Below are positions 33,861 to 44,764 of a DNA stretch of 64,000 bases, one piece after another. The position numbers were made by a program, and so were the translations under genes. Numbering within the stretch: position 1 is the first letter of the stretch; the number at the start of each line of letters is the position of its first letter. The DNA is taken from the NCBI GenBank assembly GCA_025618425.1, contig CM046849.1, positions 33,941,962 to 34,005,961 on the forward strand. The letters are read 5' to 3'. This DNA is from Heliocidaris tuberculata (lineage: Eukaryota; Echinodermata; Echinoidea; Camarodonta; Echinometridae). The notes under the pieces are model-generated. The model saw only the letters and a program-made list of their open reading frames with translations, searched no databases and had not been told where the DNA came from.

Positions 33861-34926
33861 AATACTTTTCCATGTTATAATGGCTACTTATGAAATCATC
33901 GCAATGTATCATGCTCAATGCCGATCAAACTATAAGAAAACACTGACGTGTTCATGTTGATTTCATACAAATGAGAAATATTAATTATTGTCAGTCGGAT
34001 TGGTTCCTAAGTGCTCTGTAAATAAAAACCCAGATTTAAAAAAACCGATGGGAGTTGATCAATTTCAGTATTTTTTTGTCTGCAAATATCAATATTGTGT
34101 CCTTTAGGTAAGTGAAATGACGTTGGAAGTATTGTTTTACCAGACCATCAAATGAAACAAATTGTAAATCGGGAGGGTATACTTCGCATTATTTCTCACA
34201 ACCCCGTCCCCTTCCAATATAATCAGGTTGAATGAAAATTCCTGTGGAATGATTTGTCATTCCGGTGAGAGTAGCTTATTACCAGAATTCGATAGATATA
34301 GTTTTTATCATGCTGGGCTTCTGAATTCAGCTTTCTCTATATGGTGCAAAACTACTTTAGATAATAGAAAGTAACAAACGGTACCCGTGACTCAAGTCTT
34401 TCGGTTACATTTGACTGAGGGTCCAAGACCGAATTTTTGGTAATAGAGACACGTTTTATGAATCCATTGCATATTTTTGACAAGGCTCACGAAACCAATT
34501 TTTCTTGGTGTCGTGGACCTTTAGTATGGTGTCTCCGTATGGTGGTCTCCGCTGATGGTCTCACTATATTTCTGTTCTATTAAATTCACTCAACATCTAA
34601 ATATGAATTATAGGACCATTACTCATGGGCTATTACTACCCCAAGATTACTATTCCTAAAGGACACCTATCCCCTCGACAACTACCACCGTATAACTACT
34701 ACCCCCTTGGACATTGTAAGTATGCAAGACCCCTATATAGAAAGTTAGAGCCCAGGTGATGGTTTCAGTCGAATTCAGAATCTTTTCCGGTAAAAACGGT
34801 TATTTTACGAAAGTATAGAATCAAAGAGAACCCCTAGGTGCCTGAAATGATTTGAGGTTTTTAAAACCTATTAAATTCACACGTACAATCCTTAATCTTG
34901 CCTTCTAGGCAATGTTACACGAATGT
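33861..34926. other. Non-coding; short minisatellite patch at 34640-34715
   Basis: The patch 'ccctcgacaactaccaccg' and neighbours match the 23.1-23.7 kb minisatellite unit. The rest has no recognisable gene. Confidence 0.4.
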
Positions 34927-35846
34927 ACACTCTTAAAATGTTGGGTAAATTTAGTTGGGTAACTGCTGGTTGGTTAAAAATATTCCCAATTCTGGGCTAT
35001 TATTAACCAACTGGACACTCGAGTGGTGTAACCAATATTGGTCAATACTTTTTACCTAAATATTGGGCATATATTTACCAACAGTATTTGGTAATTATGG
35101 GTTGGGTACTTGTTGCCCTGTAGTTGTGTAATTTTGTCACATTTCCTTTGCCAGTTGGGTAAATTTTGTTGGGTAACTTATGGTTGGTTAGAAATTCGCT
35201 TTTGCCCAACTTGTGGTAAATATTTTTACCCAATATTGGGGAAAACACTTATATGAATATTCATGAATTTTTAGTAGCGTATGGTTTGGGGTGGCCCGAT
35301 TTACTAACTGTCACCGAATGCATAAAAAAATATAAGGGGTATATAAGAGCTTGCACTAGTTTGCACTAACTGGATAGGATAGGACTAGGATAGGATAGGT
35401 TAAGATATAGGATAGGATAGCTTAAAATAGGATAGGTTAGGATTGATTAGGTTAAGACCCAGAAGGACGTAACAAGCAGATTTCATTTTTTTTTTACCTA
35501 GGTTGGAGGAAAAAGGAAACAATAAATTGGGCAGCTGAATTTGCCCAACCACATGATATTTGTTACCAAACAGCTAAACAAATAGAGGGTTGGGCAATCC
35601 TATTGGGTAAGATTGGTTGGGCAATAATTACCCAACTGAGAATATAACCAACAGTTGGGCAATTGTAGAGTTGGGTAAAATCTAATGGGTCACCAACTGA
35701 TGGGCAATTTAATTTGCCCAACAACATAGTAAATGGATTGCCCAACATCAGTTGGGCAAATTTTAACCAAAAGTTGTGTGGACAGTATGTTGCCCAGTGT
35801 TGGTTAAAAATTGGGCATTTTTTTTGCCCAACTTTTTTAAGAGTGT
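34927..35846. mobile_element. CACTC-ended inverted-repeat element, 'ttgggtaa' word
   Basis: The left end 'cactcttaaaatgttgggta' and right end 'gcccaacttttttaagagtg' are inverted copies. The interior repeats 'ttgggtaa', 'ttgggcaa' and inverses about 25 times. A GGATA minisatellite lies at about 35370-35450. CACT-type ends recall EnSpm/CACTA elements, but no transposase or clear target duplication is present, so the class is uncertain. Confidence 0.7.
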
Positions 35847-35996
35847 TATTATCACGAATAACATTGCTTATCTGCTATTAAACGTTAATTATCAATACAT
35901 GTTTATTTTGTTCCGTCCTATAGATAATGTTCAAAGGTTTCAATTATCATCATGCATAACAGTAATAATGTTTTTCCGGTAAAGTTAATTGCGAAT

Positions 35997-36000
<4 letters not shown>

Positions 36001-36048
<48 letters not shown>

Positions 36049-36060
36049 TTCTCTCTCTAT
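36001..36060. repeat. (CT)n microsatellite
   Basis: A nearly pure CT tract of about 60 bases. Confidence 0.95.
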
Positions 36061-36566
36061 TTCTATTTATTTTTCTTCTTTTTTATCACAACGTGCTCGC
36101 TTGTATTCCAGAACCGAATTATTGAGGGCAGAGAGAACTCTTCTGACATCTTCTTCTCATCTTCCCTTTTTAACGTCATAGCCTACCATTAAGCCCCTTT
36201 CACAATTGGTCTGCGACCGTTTGCGACCATTTGGTCGCACGACAGGCTGCAACAGGCTTCAATCGCCATCGATCTCATCAGGTCGCAGAAAGGCATTCAC
36301 AAATGCAACAGCGGTCGTAAAACAAAAGCGACTAGAAGAGACCGTTGCACGAGTAAGTCGCATTTGCTCGCATATGCTCGTGCGAGTGGTCTTGCGTTCA
36401 CATGCGCGTGTTGCACGAGTGATTGCGAGTGGCTTGACGCCAATCACAATAGTCGCACGATCGATTGCATGGTCGTGCGAGTGGATGTGAGACCATGCGA
36501 TCGCTCGTGCGATTGAATGAGACCGGTGCAAGTGGTCGTGAGAGTATTCGTGCGAGTGGCGTGGGG

Positions 36567-36574
36567 TATAAAAA
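36567..36574 (+). promoter_or_regulatory. TATA box inside the Harbinger-like element
   Basis: 'tataaaaa' lies 63 bases before the ATG at 36630. That spacing would place transcription start near 36597 and leave a leader of about 33 bases. It is the only such arrangement in the element. Confidence 0.45.
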
Positions 36575-36629
36575 CCCCCTCGACAATTGACCGGTAGTCA
36601 ATTTCAAGTTGGCCTTCTTAATAGTCAAG

Positions 36630-36731
36630 ATGCCAAAGAAGAAAGTTACAAAGCAGAGAAATTTGTTAGAGGAGGGCCCTATTGCAGAGGATCATCTCCA
36701 TAGTCCCCCTATATATACCCCCGAGGAATAG
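36630..36731 (+). CDS. 33-codon frame beginning MPKKKVTKQR
   Basis: The frame starts ATG with a lysine-rich, nuclear-localisation-like 'PKKKV' and ends at TAG 36729-36731, exactly where the repeated word sequence resumes. It is preceded by a TATA box at a functional distance. I infer it is the surviving 5' end of a gene of an autonomous Harbinger element (a transposase or its Myb/MADF-like partner), kept when the element shrank. No domain can be recognised in so short a product, and it could be a fortuitous frame. Confidence 0.35.
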   Translation: MPKKKVTKQRNLLEEGPIAEDHLHSPPIYTPEE

Positions 36732-37259
36732 TCGCATACAGTCTCATACAGTCGTGCAACGGTAGTACAACGTTGTAAGATGTGCTGCGATCGGTCGTGC
36801 AACAGTCTCATGGTCTTAGCACAATCGCACCCATTCGCAAGACTGGTCGCTATAGGTCGCTAGCGCACGTGCGAGTGTTGCACGACCTCCAGCCCACCCA
36901 CTGCGACTATTGAGTCGTGCGAACTCTCGCATCTAATCGTGCAACGTTGTGCAACACTCATACGAGAATCGCACGACTGGTCGTACGACCTAATGCGAGT
37001 GAATCGATCGCATCTGGTCGTGTCTGGATTTTGAGCATGTTCAAATTTCAGATGCGACCAGTCACGACCGCCTCAGGTTCGTGCGACCACCTGCAACGAC
37101 TGCGAGTGGTCGCAAGACACCAAGCGATCGGTCGTGCAACACCCCGAAAAATATGTTTCAGGCGGTCGCAAACTGGTCGCATACCAATTGTGAAAGGGGT
37201 TTACCGAACGCATTTCAATGCAGAGATCAAGTAAGTTACTTTCTTGATGATATCGATTC

Positions 37260-37260
<1 letters not shown>

Positions 37261-37330
<70 letters not shown>

Positions 37331-37334
37331 TTTA
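37261..37334. repeat. (TA)n microsatellite
   Basis: An uninterrupted TA run of about 62 bases plus a short AT-rich edge, directly before the first 40 bp direct repeat. Confidence 0.95.
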
Positions 37335-37787
37335 ATTGTAAGGAAATAACATATACAACAGCTTTGGCAACTCTCGTGGAAATAATTATAATTGTGAGAA
37401 ATGAAAATGAGAGAATAATGGTTGCGTAGCTCAAATCAAAGTTCCCCAGAGCTGTCCTCCCTTTTTGAATTTTCGCAAAGGTTGAAAAAATGTCTCCGCC
37501 GGGAATCGAACCCGGGTCGTTGGCTTAGAACGCCAATGCCTTAACCACTAGACCACGGAGACGGGTCAGTGATTTCGGCGACACCAGATTCAATTGACCG
37601 ACAGATTGACAAATCTTCAACCTTATTAATTAATTCCTTTGTCGGGGGCAGGTGAGTTTTGAACAAAGACAAGCCGCATGCCTCAGCTGGATCCAAGCGA
37701 ATGCTTTGAGATACATGTATACATTAGAATAATAATCATTATAAACAATTGTAAAGAAATAACATATACAACAGCTTTGGCAACTCT
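37335..37787. repeat. 40 bp direct repeats flanking a tRNA gene
   Basis: The segment 37335-37374 ('attgtaaggaaataacatat' onward, ending 'ggcaactct') recurs at 37748-37787 with one mismatch (g/a) at the eighth base. The 413 bp offset encloses a tRNA-Arg gene. It looks like a local duplication or an insertion with a long target repeat. The flanks beyond the repeats differ. Confidence 0.8.
37491..37562 (-). tRNA. tRNA-Arg, anticodon UCU (AGA codons)
   Basis: The 72-base minus-strand cloverleaf has a 7 bp acceptor stem (GTCTCCG/CGGAGAC), D-arm 'ggtctagtggttaaggc', anticodon stem TTGGC/GCCAA with loop GTTCTAA (anticodon TCT), a 4-base variable loop, T-arm 'ccgggttcgattcccgg' and discriminator A. 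A run of six T follows within two bases, a Pol III terminator. All stems pair, so it looks functional. The G at position 32 of the anticodon loop is unusual. CCA is absent, as expected in eukaryotes. It was read by eye; the arm pairing is certain, the expression is not. Confidence 0.88.
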
Positions 37788-38380
37788 ATTTGATGGTAGG
37801 GGCCCTTTAAATAGAACATGCTTCCTCAGAATTACAAGGGGAGCCCGGGCTTATAATCGAAACAATGAATACTCTTGATGACAACTTGCCACAGCAAACT
37901 AACACCCAACAAAAAAACAAAAACAACATCCGATCAAGGCTGGAAAATCTGTCCAGGGTCCCGATCAGCGACAAGAGGACAGGACTAGCATCACCTCGCA
38001 TTACTGCATCCGAGCGCCATACACTGGCTGGCTTTATGACCTCGGCAAACGAGCATGGCTAGATAACAACGACCCAGTGTCCCAACCAGCGACATAATCT
38101 GGGCGTATAATAATAATCGTGCGGCTCGCAATCTCGGTCCGATATCCAATCGCTGATCGGGCACATGGTTTCGGCAAACAGTGTACTAAACTCCCATAGA
38201 GTAACATCTGATGTACACTGGACCACACGAATGACGGTTCGAAGAAAAAAAAAATAGCACTATTCATGTCTTCTGGTCAGAGCACGAGAGATAGAACGTA
38301 CAGACTTTTAGGAGAATAAATAATCATACTTTATTTATAGGTTATTTCTGTATAATTTACTAAACTTTATGAATGTCTTC
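37788..38380. other. Non-coding, possible element remnant
   Basis: More GC-rich than its surroundings, with phrases 'gatcagcgac', 'ccagcgaca' and 'atcgctgatcggg' recurring. Boundaries could not be set, and no gene is supported. Confidence 0.35.
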
Positions 38381-38659
38381 TTATGATTTCAGAGCAATTA
38401 AACTTCGTGAAGCGCTTCAAGAGGTATGAAACAGAAGAAAGAAGAATGCTGATGACTGCTTCCTCACCTGATTATCTACAGCTCAAGTGGGGAAAGGATT
38501 TCTCAACAATACACCAATCCTGTCGATCTCGTTCACTTCCTAAGTATTTTAATGAACTGGAATGTCATCACAATTAACCTGTTTCTTTTACTGACATGAT
38601 CACAATTCATTCTATGCTTGATCAACGTATTAATTACAGAGTGAGATGATTATTTGAAT
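38381..38659 (+). other. TRIM B splice acceptor and 5' leader
   Basis: The acceptor 'cttatgatttcag' (AG at 38391-38392) suggests that a leader exon begins at 38393, about 270 bases before the coding start. An open frame within it ends at 38577; it starts inside the inferred intron and is not treated as a gene, though short upstream ATGs remain. Confidence 0.5.
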
Positions 38660-40528
38660 ATGGATACATTTGAACACAAAGTTTCACGTAATTTGCAGTG
38701 CCCTGTTTGCTTAGAACTACTTAGTGATCCCAAGCAGTTATCCTGCACTCACACGTTCTGTAAAAAATGCCTTACTGATATTCTTAAAACCTCTTCACAA
38801 AATTCTCTGACATGCCCGATCTGTCGAAACAAAACCATTGTTAGGGATGGCAATGTCTTGAATCTAAAAACCAATGTTCCTCTTAAGTCTCTGATTGATG
38901 ATGTGAGAAATAGTCAGCAGCTTTGTGAAATATGCCAATCTAACTCAAGAGCTGTACATTTCTGTTGTGAATGTGGTGAGAACATGTGTAACACATGTTT
39001 CGAGAATCACAACAAATGGCATCCCCATCTCAAGCATAGAGTTGTAAGCGTAGAAGACGTCAGAGAGGGTAGGGTGATCCTGAAGAAGAAAATGTTCTGT
39101 CAAGAACATAAATCAGATGTACAGGAACATGTCTGTACGGATGTTTGTATCACCTGCAAGAAGTTCATTTGTATGAGATGTCGGATGTTCAGTCATCAGG
39201 CTCAAGGCCACACTGTTCAAGATGCTGAAGAATACAGTGCTTCTATCAAGACAGAAATTGAATCTCTACAAGCCCGTGGTAAGACGAAAACTACAACCAT
39301 CAAGAATCACGTGACGTGTATCAAGACCCAGAAGAAGCGTGTCTCTGATCACATTGCAGTAAAAAAAGCTGAAATAAACAAGATTTATCAAGAATCGATC
39401 AATAAAATAAATGAGAGAAAAGCAGCATTAGACAAGCACTTAGAAGCTCAGGAAGAGAAATTGGGTAAAAGATTGGATGAGATGAAAGATGTTGATGAGA
39501 GGTTGATTACGAGTATTGAGAGTGCGAGTGTGTTGGCGGGTAATAGTTTGAAGGCTCCATTTATAGAAGGTGATATCATTGTTATTCGTGATTCACTGTC
39601 TGGTGAATTGAATAATGTACTAGATAGGGATGATCCAGAGAACAAGCTTGCTACTGATGTAGCTGATCGTGCAGAGCAACTGATATTCATACCTAACAAT
39701 CAATGTGATCAATTGAACATTGGTGAAGTCAGGTTCGTGAAATGTGAATTGGAAAGTGGTGTAGAACTCTCAAAGAAAGGGAGTATGAATTGCATGGCTG
39801 CTACACCAGATGGTAGGATGGCAGTTGGGTGCAATCCAGGCATCGATATCTTCTCTGCTGATGGTAAGCTGCAGCAGACAGTGCTCAACGATATAAATAT
39901 CCTTAGAGTAGGATTTCTTTCTGATGGCAGTAACGTAATACGTGATACCAGTAACGTCATCACACTGTACACACGGGAGTGTGAGAAGCTGGATGTGAGT
40001 TTTGAGACTCTGAGTAATGATGAAGGCGGGTCCGGTGGTCTCACTGTAGATAGCAATGATCTGATCTATGTCGGCTACAGGAAAGCTAAGAAGATCCAGG
40101 TATTCTCACCAGCAGGTGGGAAGGCTATCAGAGAGATACCATGCGATGGGTATGAACCTTGGCAAATCACTAGTTATAATGACTTATTAATCATTACGTA
40201 CAGTAATACAATAAGAATGATTGACAAAGAAGGTAATGTAAAGTACATGGTAGCTAAACCAAACTTGTATCCATTCGCTGCTGTGACTCAGAAAGATTCA
40301 ATTCTTATCGCTTGGTTTGACATCGTTGATAACGATGATAGTTTGATTAGTATTGATGAATACACTAACGAGCTGAAACACATCCAGACTCTCATCTCTG
40401 ATCACAAGATTGAGAAGCCTGAGAGAGGGTGGTTCTATCTACAAGAGTTCCGATCAGGAGAAATTGCTTTCTGTACAGCTGACAGACTCTATATATTCAA
40501 ATTAACCATCACACTAGTAGACGTTTAA
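38660..40528 (+). CDS. TRIM-family RING/B-box E3 ubiquitin ligase, gene B
   Basis: A complete single-exon coding region of 622 residues and close paralogue of TRIM A, about three quarters the same by eye in the RING/B-box half. RING at residues 14-55 with all eight ligands, B-box 1 at about 89-127, B-box 2 at 147-184, coiled coil to about 290, then an NHL-like propeller region ('AATPDGRMAVGC', 'SADGKLQQTVL'). Expected role: ubiquitin transfer to a partner bound by the propeller, possibly in immune defence, as is known for other TRIM proteins. The ATG at 38660 has A at -3 and G at +4; the two preceding codons are TTG and AAT. It has a short insertion near residue 310 and a longer C-terminus than TRIM A. 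The substrate is unknown. Confidence 0.93.
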   Translation: MDTFEHKVSRNLQCPVCLELLSDPKQLSCTHTFCKKCLTDILKTSSQNSLTCPICRNKTIVRDGNVLNLKTNVPLKSLIDDVRNSQQLCEICQSNSRAVHFCCECGENMCNTCFENHNKWHPHLKHRVVSVEDVREGRVILKKKMFCQEHKSDVQEHVCTDVCITCKKFICMRCRMFSHQAQGHTVQDAEEYSASIKTEIESLQARGKTKTTTIKNHVTCIKTQKKRVSDHIAVKKAEINKIYQESINKINERKAALDKHLEAQEEKLGKRLDEMKDVDERLITSIESASVLAGNSLKAPFIEGDIIVIRDSLSGELNNVLDRDDPENKLATDVADRAEQLIFIPNNQCDQLNIGEVRFVKCELESGVELSKKGSMNCMAATPDGRMAVGCNPGIDIFSADGKLQQTVLNDINILRVGFLSDGSNVIRDTSNVITLYTRECEKLDVSFETLSNDEGGSGGLTVDSNDLIYVGYRKAKKIQVFSPAGGKAIREIPCDGYEPWQITSYNDLLIITYSNTIRMIDKEGNVKYMVAKPNLYPFAAVTQKDSILIAWFDIVDNDDSLISIDEYTNELKHIQTLISDHKIEKPERGWFYLQEFRSGEIAFCTADRLYIFKLTITLVDV

Positions 40529-40865
40529 TATGACCGACAGTCAAGGCAGTAGGATGCCAATAATCAATACAAGTATACCATTTATTTGTGTAACAATTGG
40601 AAATCGAATCATTTTCTTCTAAAATGTCCTGTGACTATTAATGGTGTTCTACATTGAAGCGAACGGATAATACCTGACGTAGGTGGTTTGTTTGTATGTT
40701 CAAAGAATGGAGATTCTCTAGTCTATATCCTCTGAGTTTAGGACTTCATGCCATTTGTCAAGAGGATGGACTCATTTTTTTCCTTCCTGTTATCAATTTA
40801 GAAAAGAAATCATGTAAAGTTTTATAAACGTAGTATTCAGCGCAATACATATATGATATCGATAT
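40529..40865. other. TRIM B 3' flank
   Basis: Probable 3' UTR and intergenic sequence. I see no canonical AATAAA close to the stop codon. It ends at the family X element. Confidence 0.4.
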
Positions 40866-43225
40866 AATTAGGTGGTCTGTCGGTATCGACAGACCACCTC
40901 TTAATTTCGTCAGAATTTTCTTTATTTATTATTTTTCCGGCACTTTCTTGTTACCATGATTCCTCAAAATCTGATCAGTCAATTTTTTTCAAATTTTCGT
41001 CAGTCATCAGGTCCTATAAAATCAAGCTCGGGTATCTTTTTCAAGGTCATCAGGTCATCGTGACGTCATCCAGGTGCCATTTTGTGAAATCACATTATCG
41101 ATCATATCTTCATAACGAGTCATCAAAAATGAACCATATTCTACACACATGACGGGTAAAAACGCCGTTTTTTACATGGTTTGTATTCCTGACACTATTC
41201 TTGACAATTTCCAACTATTTACAGTCATTCTCGACTTTCTATAATGCCACACGCGCGCGTCAAACTTTAAACTTTGTGCTCGCGTCAATGGGCAATATAA
41301 TGTAAAAAGTGGTAAAAACATGTCTATATAAAATCCGCTATAGCTCGTCAGAATGCATGGCTACCCCCCCCCCCCCCCAATTTTTTTACATTTTCTGAAA
41401 GCCTATGAGTTGTAGATATGAATTCATGAAAAAAAATTGGGGGTCGATTGATCGAAACGTCGTCATATCTGCATATGAACTCAAAAATTTGATTTTGAAA
41501 AAATGACGTCATAATTTTTGTATTCATTTGACAAAATTTCAGTAATAGGTTGTCGATTTTCTTCCAAATTTTGATATGTTGTAGCTGAGACGATTCACCT
41601 TAAAATCAGTACCACCATCTTTCATTTTGACAAAGGAATCACGGTGTATTTTTGCGATTAAAGGAGGCATGTCAATTTTTCACATTTTGCGTGTATTCTC
41701 TATGGGACATGACTTTTTCTCAAATCTTGATTATGCATTCCTGGCTTCTTTGAGCTGTATCTCTGTTATTTCTGCTCGATTTTCTTCCAAATTTTAGTAT
41801 GTTATACCTGAGACTATAAGCTTTCACAAATGTGCCCTTCAATTTTGATCAGATGTCGGGATCATGCCCCTTTTTAAAGTACAAAATGTAATTTGAGAAT
41901 CCCGATTTTGGCTTACGTGTTATCTCTATTGGAAAAAGTTTTGGTCTATTGGTAAAGTACTTGCCTCCCATCCCGCTGACCCAGGTTCGAACCCCGGGTT
42001 CGAACCCCGGTTGGTCCATTTAAAAAAAAAAAAAAAAATTCTTTTTGCCTTTCATTTTACCATCTTATTCGACTATCATAACATATACCATCACAAACAA
42101 TTTAATAAACTGCCTAATTTTGCGTGTTATATCTATTGGAAAGTAGTGTGCAGTTGTTTGTGTACAATCTGATTCCCTGTCGTGTATTCCTTTAAAGGAA
42201 TTCGGTAACTTTGTGGAAACTTGATTTAATAAATTGTTGAATTTTGATATCTGTCTTGTATAATGATGTTCAGAAGGACAAATAAATAGCCAGGCATAGA
42301 AAGGTTTTCAAATATATAATGCTATTATTAAGATATCTATGACTGAATACTCCCATTTAGGAAAGCGTATGGTCATACGCTTTAGTCTAACACTGAGTCT
42401 ATGGGGGAAAATGAGTCTGGCATTTCCGGTCACTTGCATATGTTTACTTTTGTGAAGCACATGATGATTTTGAAGTGTTTTTTTTTCTGGGCTTCATTTT
42501 TACGCCATATTACATACACTGATAGCATGTAAGGCCAGGCAGCTCAGATTTTATCAAGCCTCTACAAAGTTACCAAATCACTTTAAAGCTAAGGGGATAA
42601 TCTCCCACATGTCCTGCAATATCGTTATCCCGATTTCTCAAAATCGGCTCAGTCAATTTTCTTCATATTTTCGTCAGTCATTAGTCCTAATAAGGTCAAA
42701 TTCCCACATCATTTTCAAGGTCATCAGGTTATCGTGACGTCATCCAGGCGCCATTTTGTGAAAATCAACTTATGGTCATATGTTCATAACGAAATGTCAT
42801 TTCTCTTTCATATTTAGCATGATTAAGGTCACTGTCATTCCAGTCAAGGTCATTTCGTTAAACTCGAGCGTACGCGTACGTCCGCGCGTCCGTGCACGCG
42901 TAAAATTTAGAAATGCTCCAAATCCTCCCAAATTCATTTTGCACACGTTTTATGCAATTTCAAGCACTTTTCAAAAGATCGCAATAAAATTGAACTGAAG
43001 GGGCGCTATACCACTTAGGTTATCGTGGTTATTGTCATCATTATTGCTGTCATTATGATCATTATCAATATATCATTATCGTTATTGTCATCAGTTATAT
43101 GACCATCTTATCATCATTGTCGTCAACATTATCATGATTATATATATCTTGCAGAAATATTATCACATCTGACAAAGCAATTTTCCACAGGGACAGACCA
43201 CCTAATTCGTCTTCAGTGACGAATT
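40866..43225. mobile_element. Family X element, ~2.4 kb, with hairpin ends
   Basis: The left end is a perfect hairpin at 40869-40898 ('aggtggtctgtc', loop 'ggtatc', 'gacagaccacct'). The right end has 'gacagaccacct' (43192-43203) followed by a second hairpin 'aattcgtc'-'ttcagt'-'gacgaatt' (43204-43225). Between them are the segments shared with 12664-12925 and 16358-17199, a tRNA-like block (41939-42020) and GC-rich words near 42865-42900. No protein is encoded, so it is non-autonomous or a nest of elements. Confidence 0.65.
41939..42020 (+). repeat. tRNA-Gly(CCC)-like segment with doubled B box
   Basis: A-box 'ttggtctattggtaaagtac', anticodon-region 'ttgcctccca', then 'ggttcgaaccccggg' followed at once by a second 'ttcgaaccccgg'. 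The B-box/T-arm is thus tandemly duplicated relative to the copy at 17141. The acceptor stem is missing. An A-run follows at about 42024-42038. Confidence 0.65.
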
Positions 43226-44080
43226 AAATTTCTAGTTTTTGTTTTATTCTCGTAACTACAACGTAGAGAAAGACAGTATATCTAGTCAATGTGAATACCA
43301 GATTGGTCAATTACAAGGAACACAGACATTGACGACACATTTTCTTTCCGATATCTTTGTTTTTGCATTTATTTTCATCGAAATGAAAACTCTCAACAAC
43401 AACAAAAAGTTATTGTGCAAAATATTTTGCGAAAATGTACGCATTTTATGAGGGATTGAGGTTCGTATACTGCTCGCATGCTAGCTTAGCATAATGGATA
43501 ACATTCTAAAGGATCTTTCAAATATGCCGTGGTACACCGGTAATTAAAGCGGCTGTTTGTTGTTTTTGCTGTTGTTGTTTTTGTTTTTAAATGACGCATA
43601 TACGTGTAATATGCTTCACATTTCTTAACCCTTTCAAGACAATTGACCACATTTTGTGGTTTGGCTCAATAATTTTTGATTCAGAGCTCTAGAAAATATA
43701 CCAGATGCATGACTAGACAGAGCAAAAATTTCTGCATACACTAATGTATTTTTGTTTCATGACCATATTGCGTTTGATGCAAGGAATTTTTAAAACAAGA
43801 ATAAGCTTTAAAATCCTTAAATTGGCAACAAATTGACAGGTTCAAAATCATTGTTTTTCATCAAAATTGGCAATTTTTCAACTTTTCAACAAAATATTTA
43901 ACCATGAATATTGTTTTAAAAAACATCACACCTTATTAGAACCATGTAGCACTAAAAGAAAAATATTATCATTGCCAATTTGAAGAACAAAATGTGATCA
44001 ATTTAGCCCTTAAATAATTCCTGTCCTGAAAGGGTTAAGATAAGTGAATACGCGGAGAATCTCTGTATTTGACAGTCATT
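43226..44080. other. Non-coding, unclassified
   Basis: AT-rich with no supported gene. A 70-codon plus frame (43239-43451) has no ATG in good context and no domain. Confidence 0.35.
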
Positions 44081-44082
44081 TA

Positions 44083-44127
44083 CACACACACATACACACG
44101 CGCGCGCGCGCGAGCGCGCGCACACAA
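44083..44127. repeat. CA/CG alternating tract
   Basis: An alternating purine-pyrimidine run with a (CG)n core at about 44099-44119 flanked by CA repeats. Such tracts can adopt Z-DNA. Confidence 0.9.
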
Positions 44128-44764
44128 AACCTATGCACAAAACCCAACAACGTACCATCACATATGCCTAATCGATTATCACATCCTGCAATATATCTAT
44201 TTATTTCCACGTTTTGCCTGTACCTGAAATGTTATGAAAACTCTTCGTAATACCTTAGTACGTGACGTTATTGATATACGGTTACACATAAGTTAATATG
44301 AATAAAGATAGAATATAAAGTATGAGATAAATGTATCTTCTAAAATCTACAAATGACTTAAACATGACCAAGCCATTATTGTACTCCGGGAGGATGTATA
44401 AACATCTATATCTCATTAACATGGTAAGGCCATTGAACATGTCCTCTTCAGAGTGTATCTAACATGCTAGTAAAAGGCAATAATTAAAACACTGCATTTT
44501 GTTTAATTATTGCATGTTTATGTTATCCTATTGTTTTCCGTATATTCCGTATATTCCCCATATTATATAAAAACTTGTTTGAACCCATAGATTCATCCTG
44601 ATTGTGATTATTGTTATTGTACTTTGTGCATGTACATCGTAAAGGGGTCTTAGATGAATGTGGAGGAGTAAGGTACAGAGAAATAAAGCTGTTTGCTCAA
44701 GATTGTATCACTTGGAGAGATATTTGTTTTGAAACTTGAGGGTCCCTATAGACCTGTCAGAATA
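44128..44764. other. Non-coding, unclassified
   Basis: No gene or element recognised. It leads into the duplicated tract at 44765. Confidence 0.35.

Larger units (their letters stand above)
36192..37200. mobile_element. Harbinger-like element with TTA target duplication
   Basis: The left end 'agcccctttcacaattggt' and right end 'accaattgtgaaaggggt' are inverted copies, flanked by TTA at 36189-36191 and 37201-37203. This is the TWA target preference of PIF/Harbinger elements. The interior is packed with 'gtcgcacga'/'tcgtgcgac' words in both orientations, except for a word-free island at about 36560-36731 that contains a TATA box and a short reading frame. Confidence 0.82.

Noticed and set aside
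36206..37335. Arg/Ala-rich frames of 66-105 codons
   Set aside because: They are translations of the repeated 'gtcgcacga' word in the Harbinger-like element.
38383..38577. 64-codon frame before TRIM B as an N-terminal exon
   Set aside because: It starts within the inferred intron, ends in a stop 83 bases before the TRIM ATG and has no counterpart before TRIM A.
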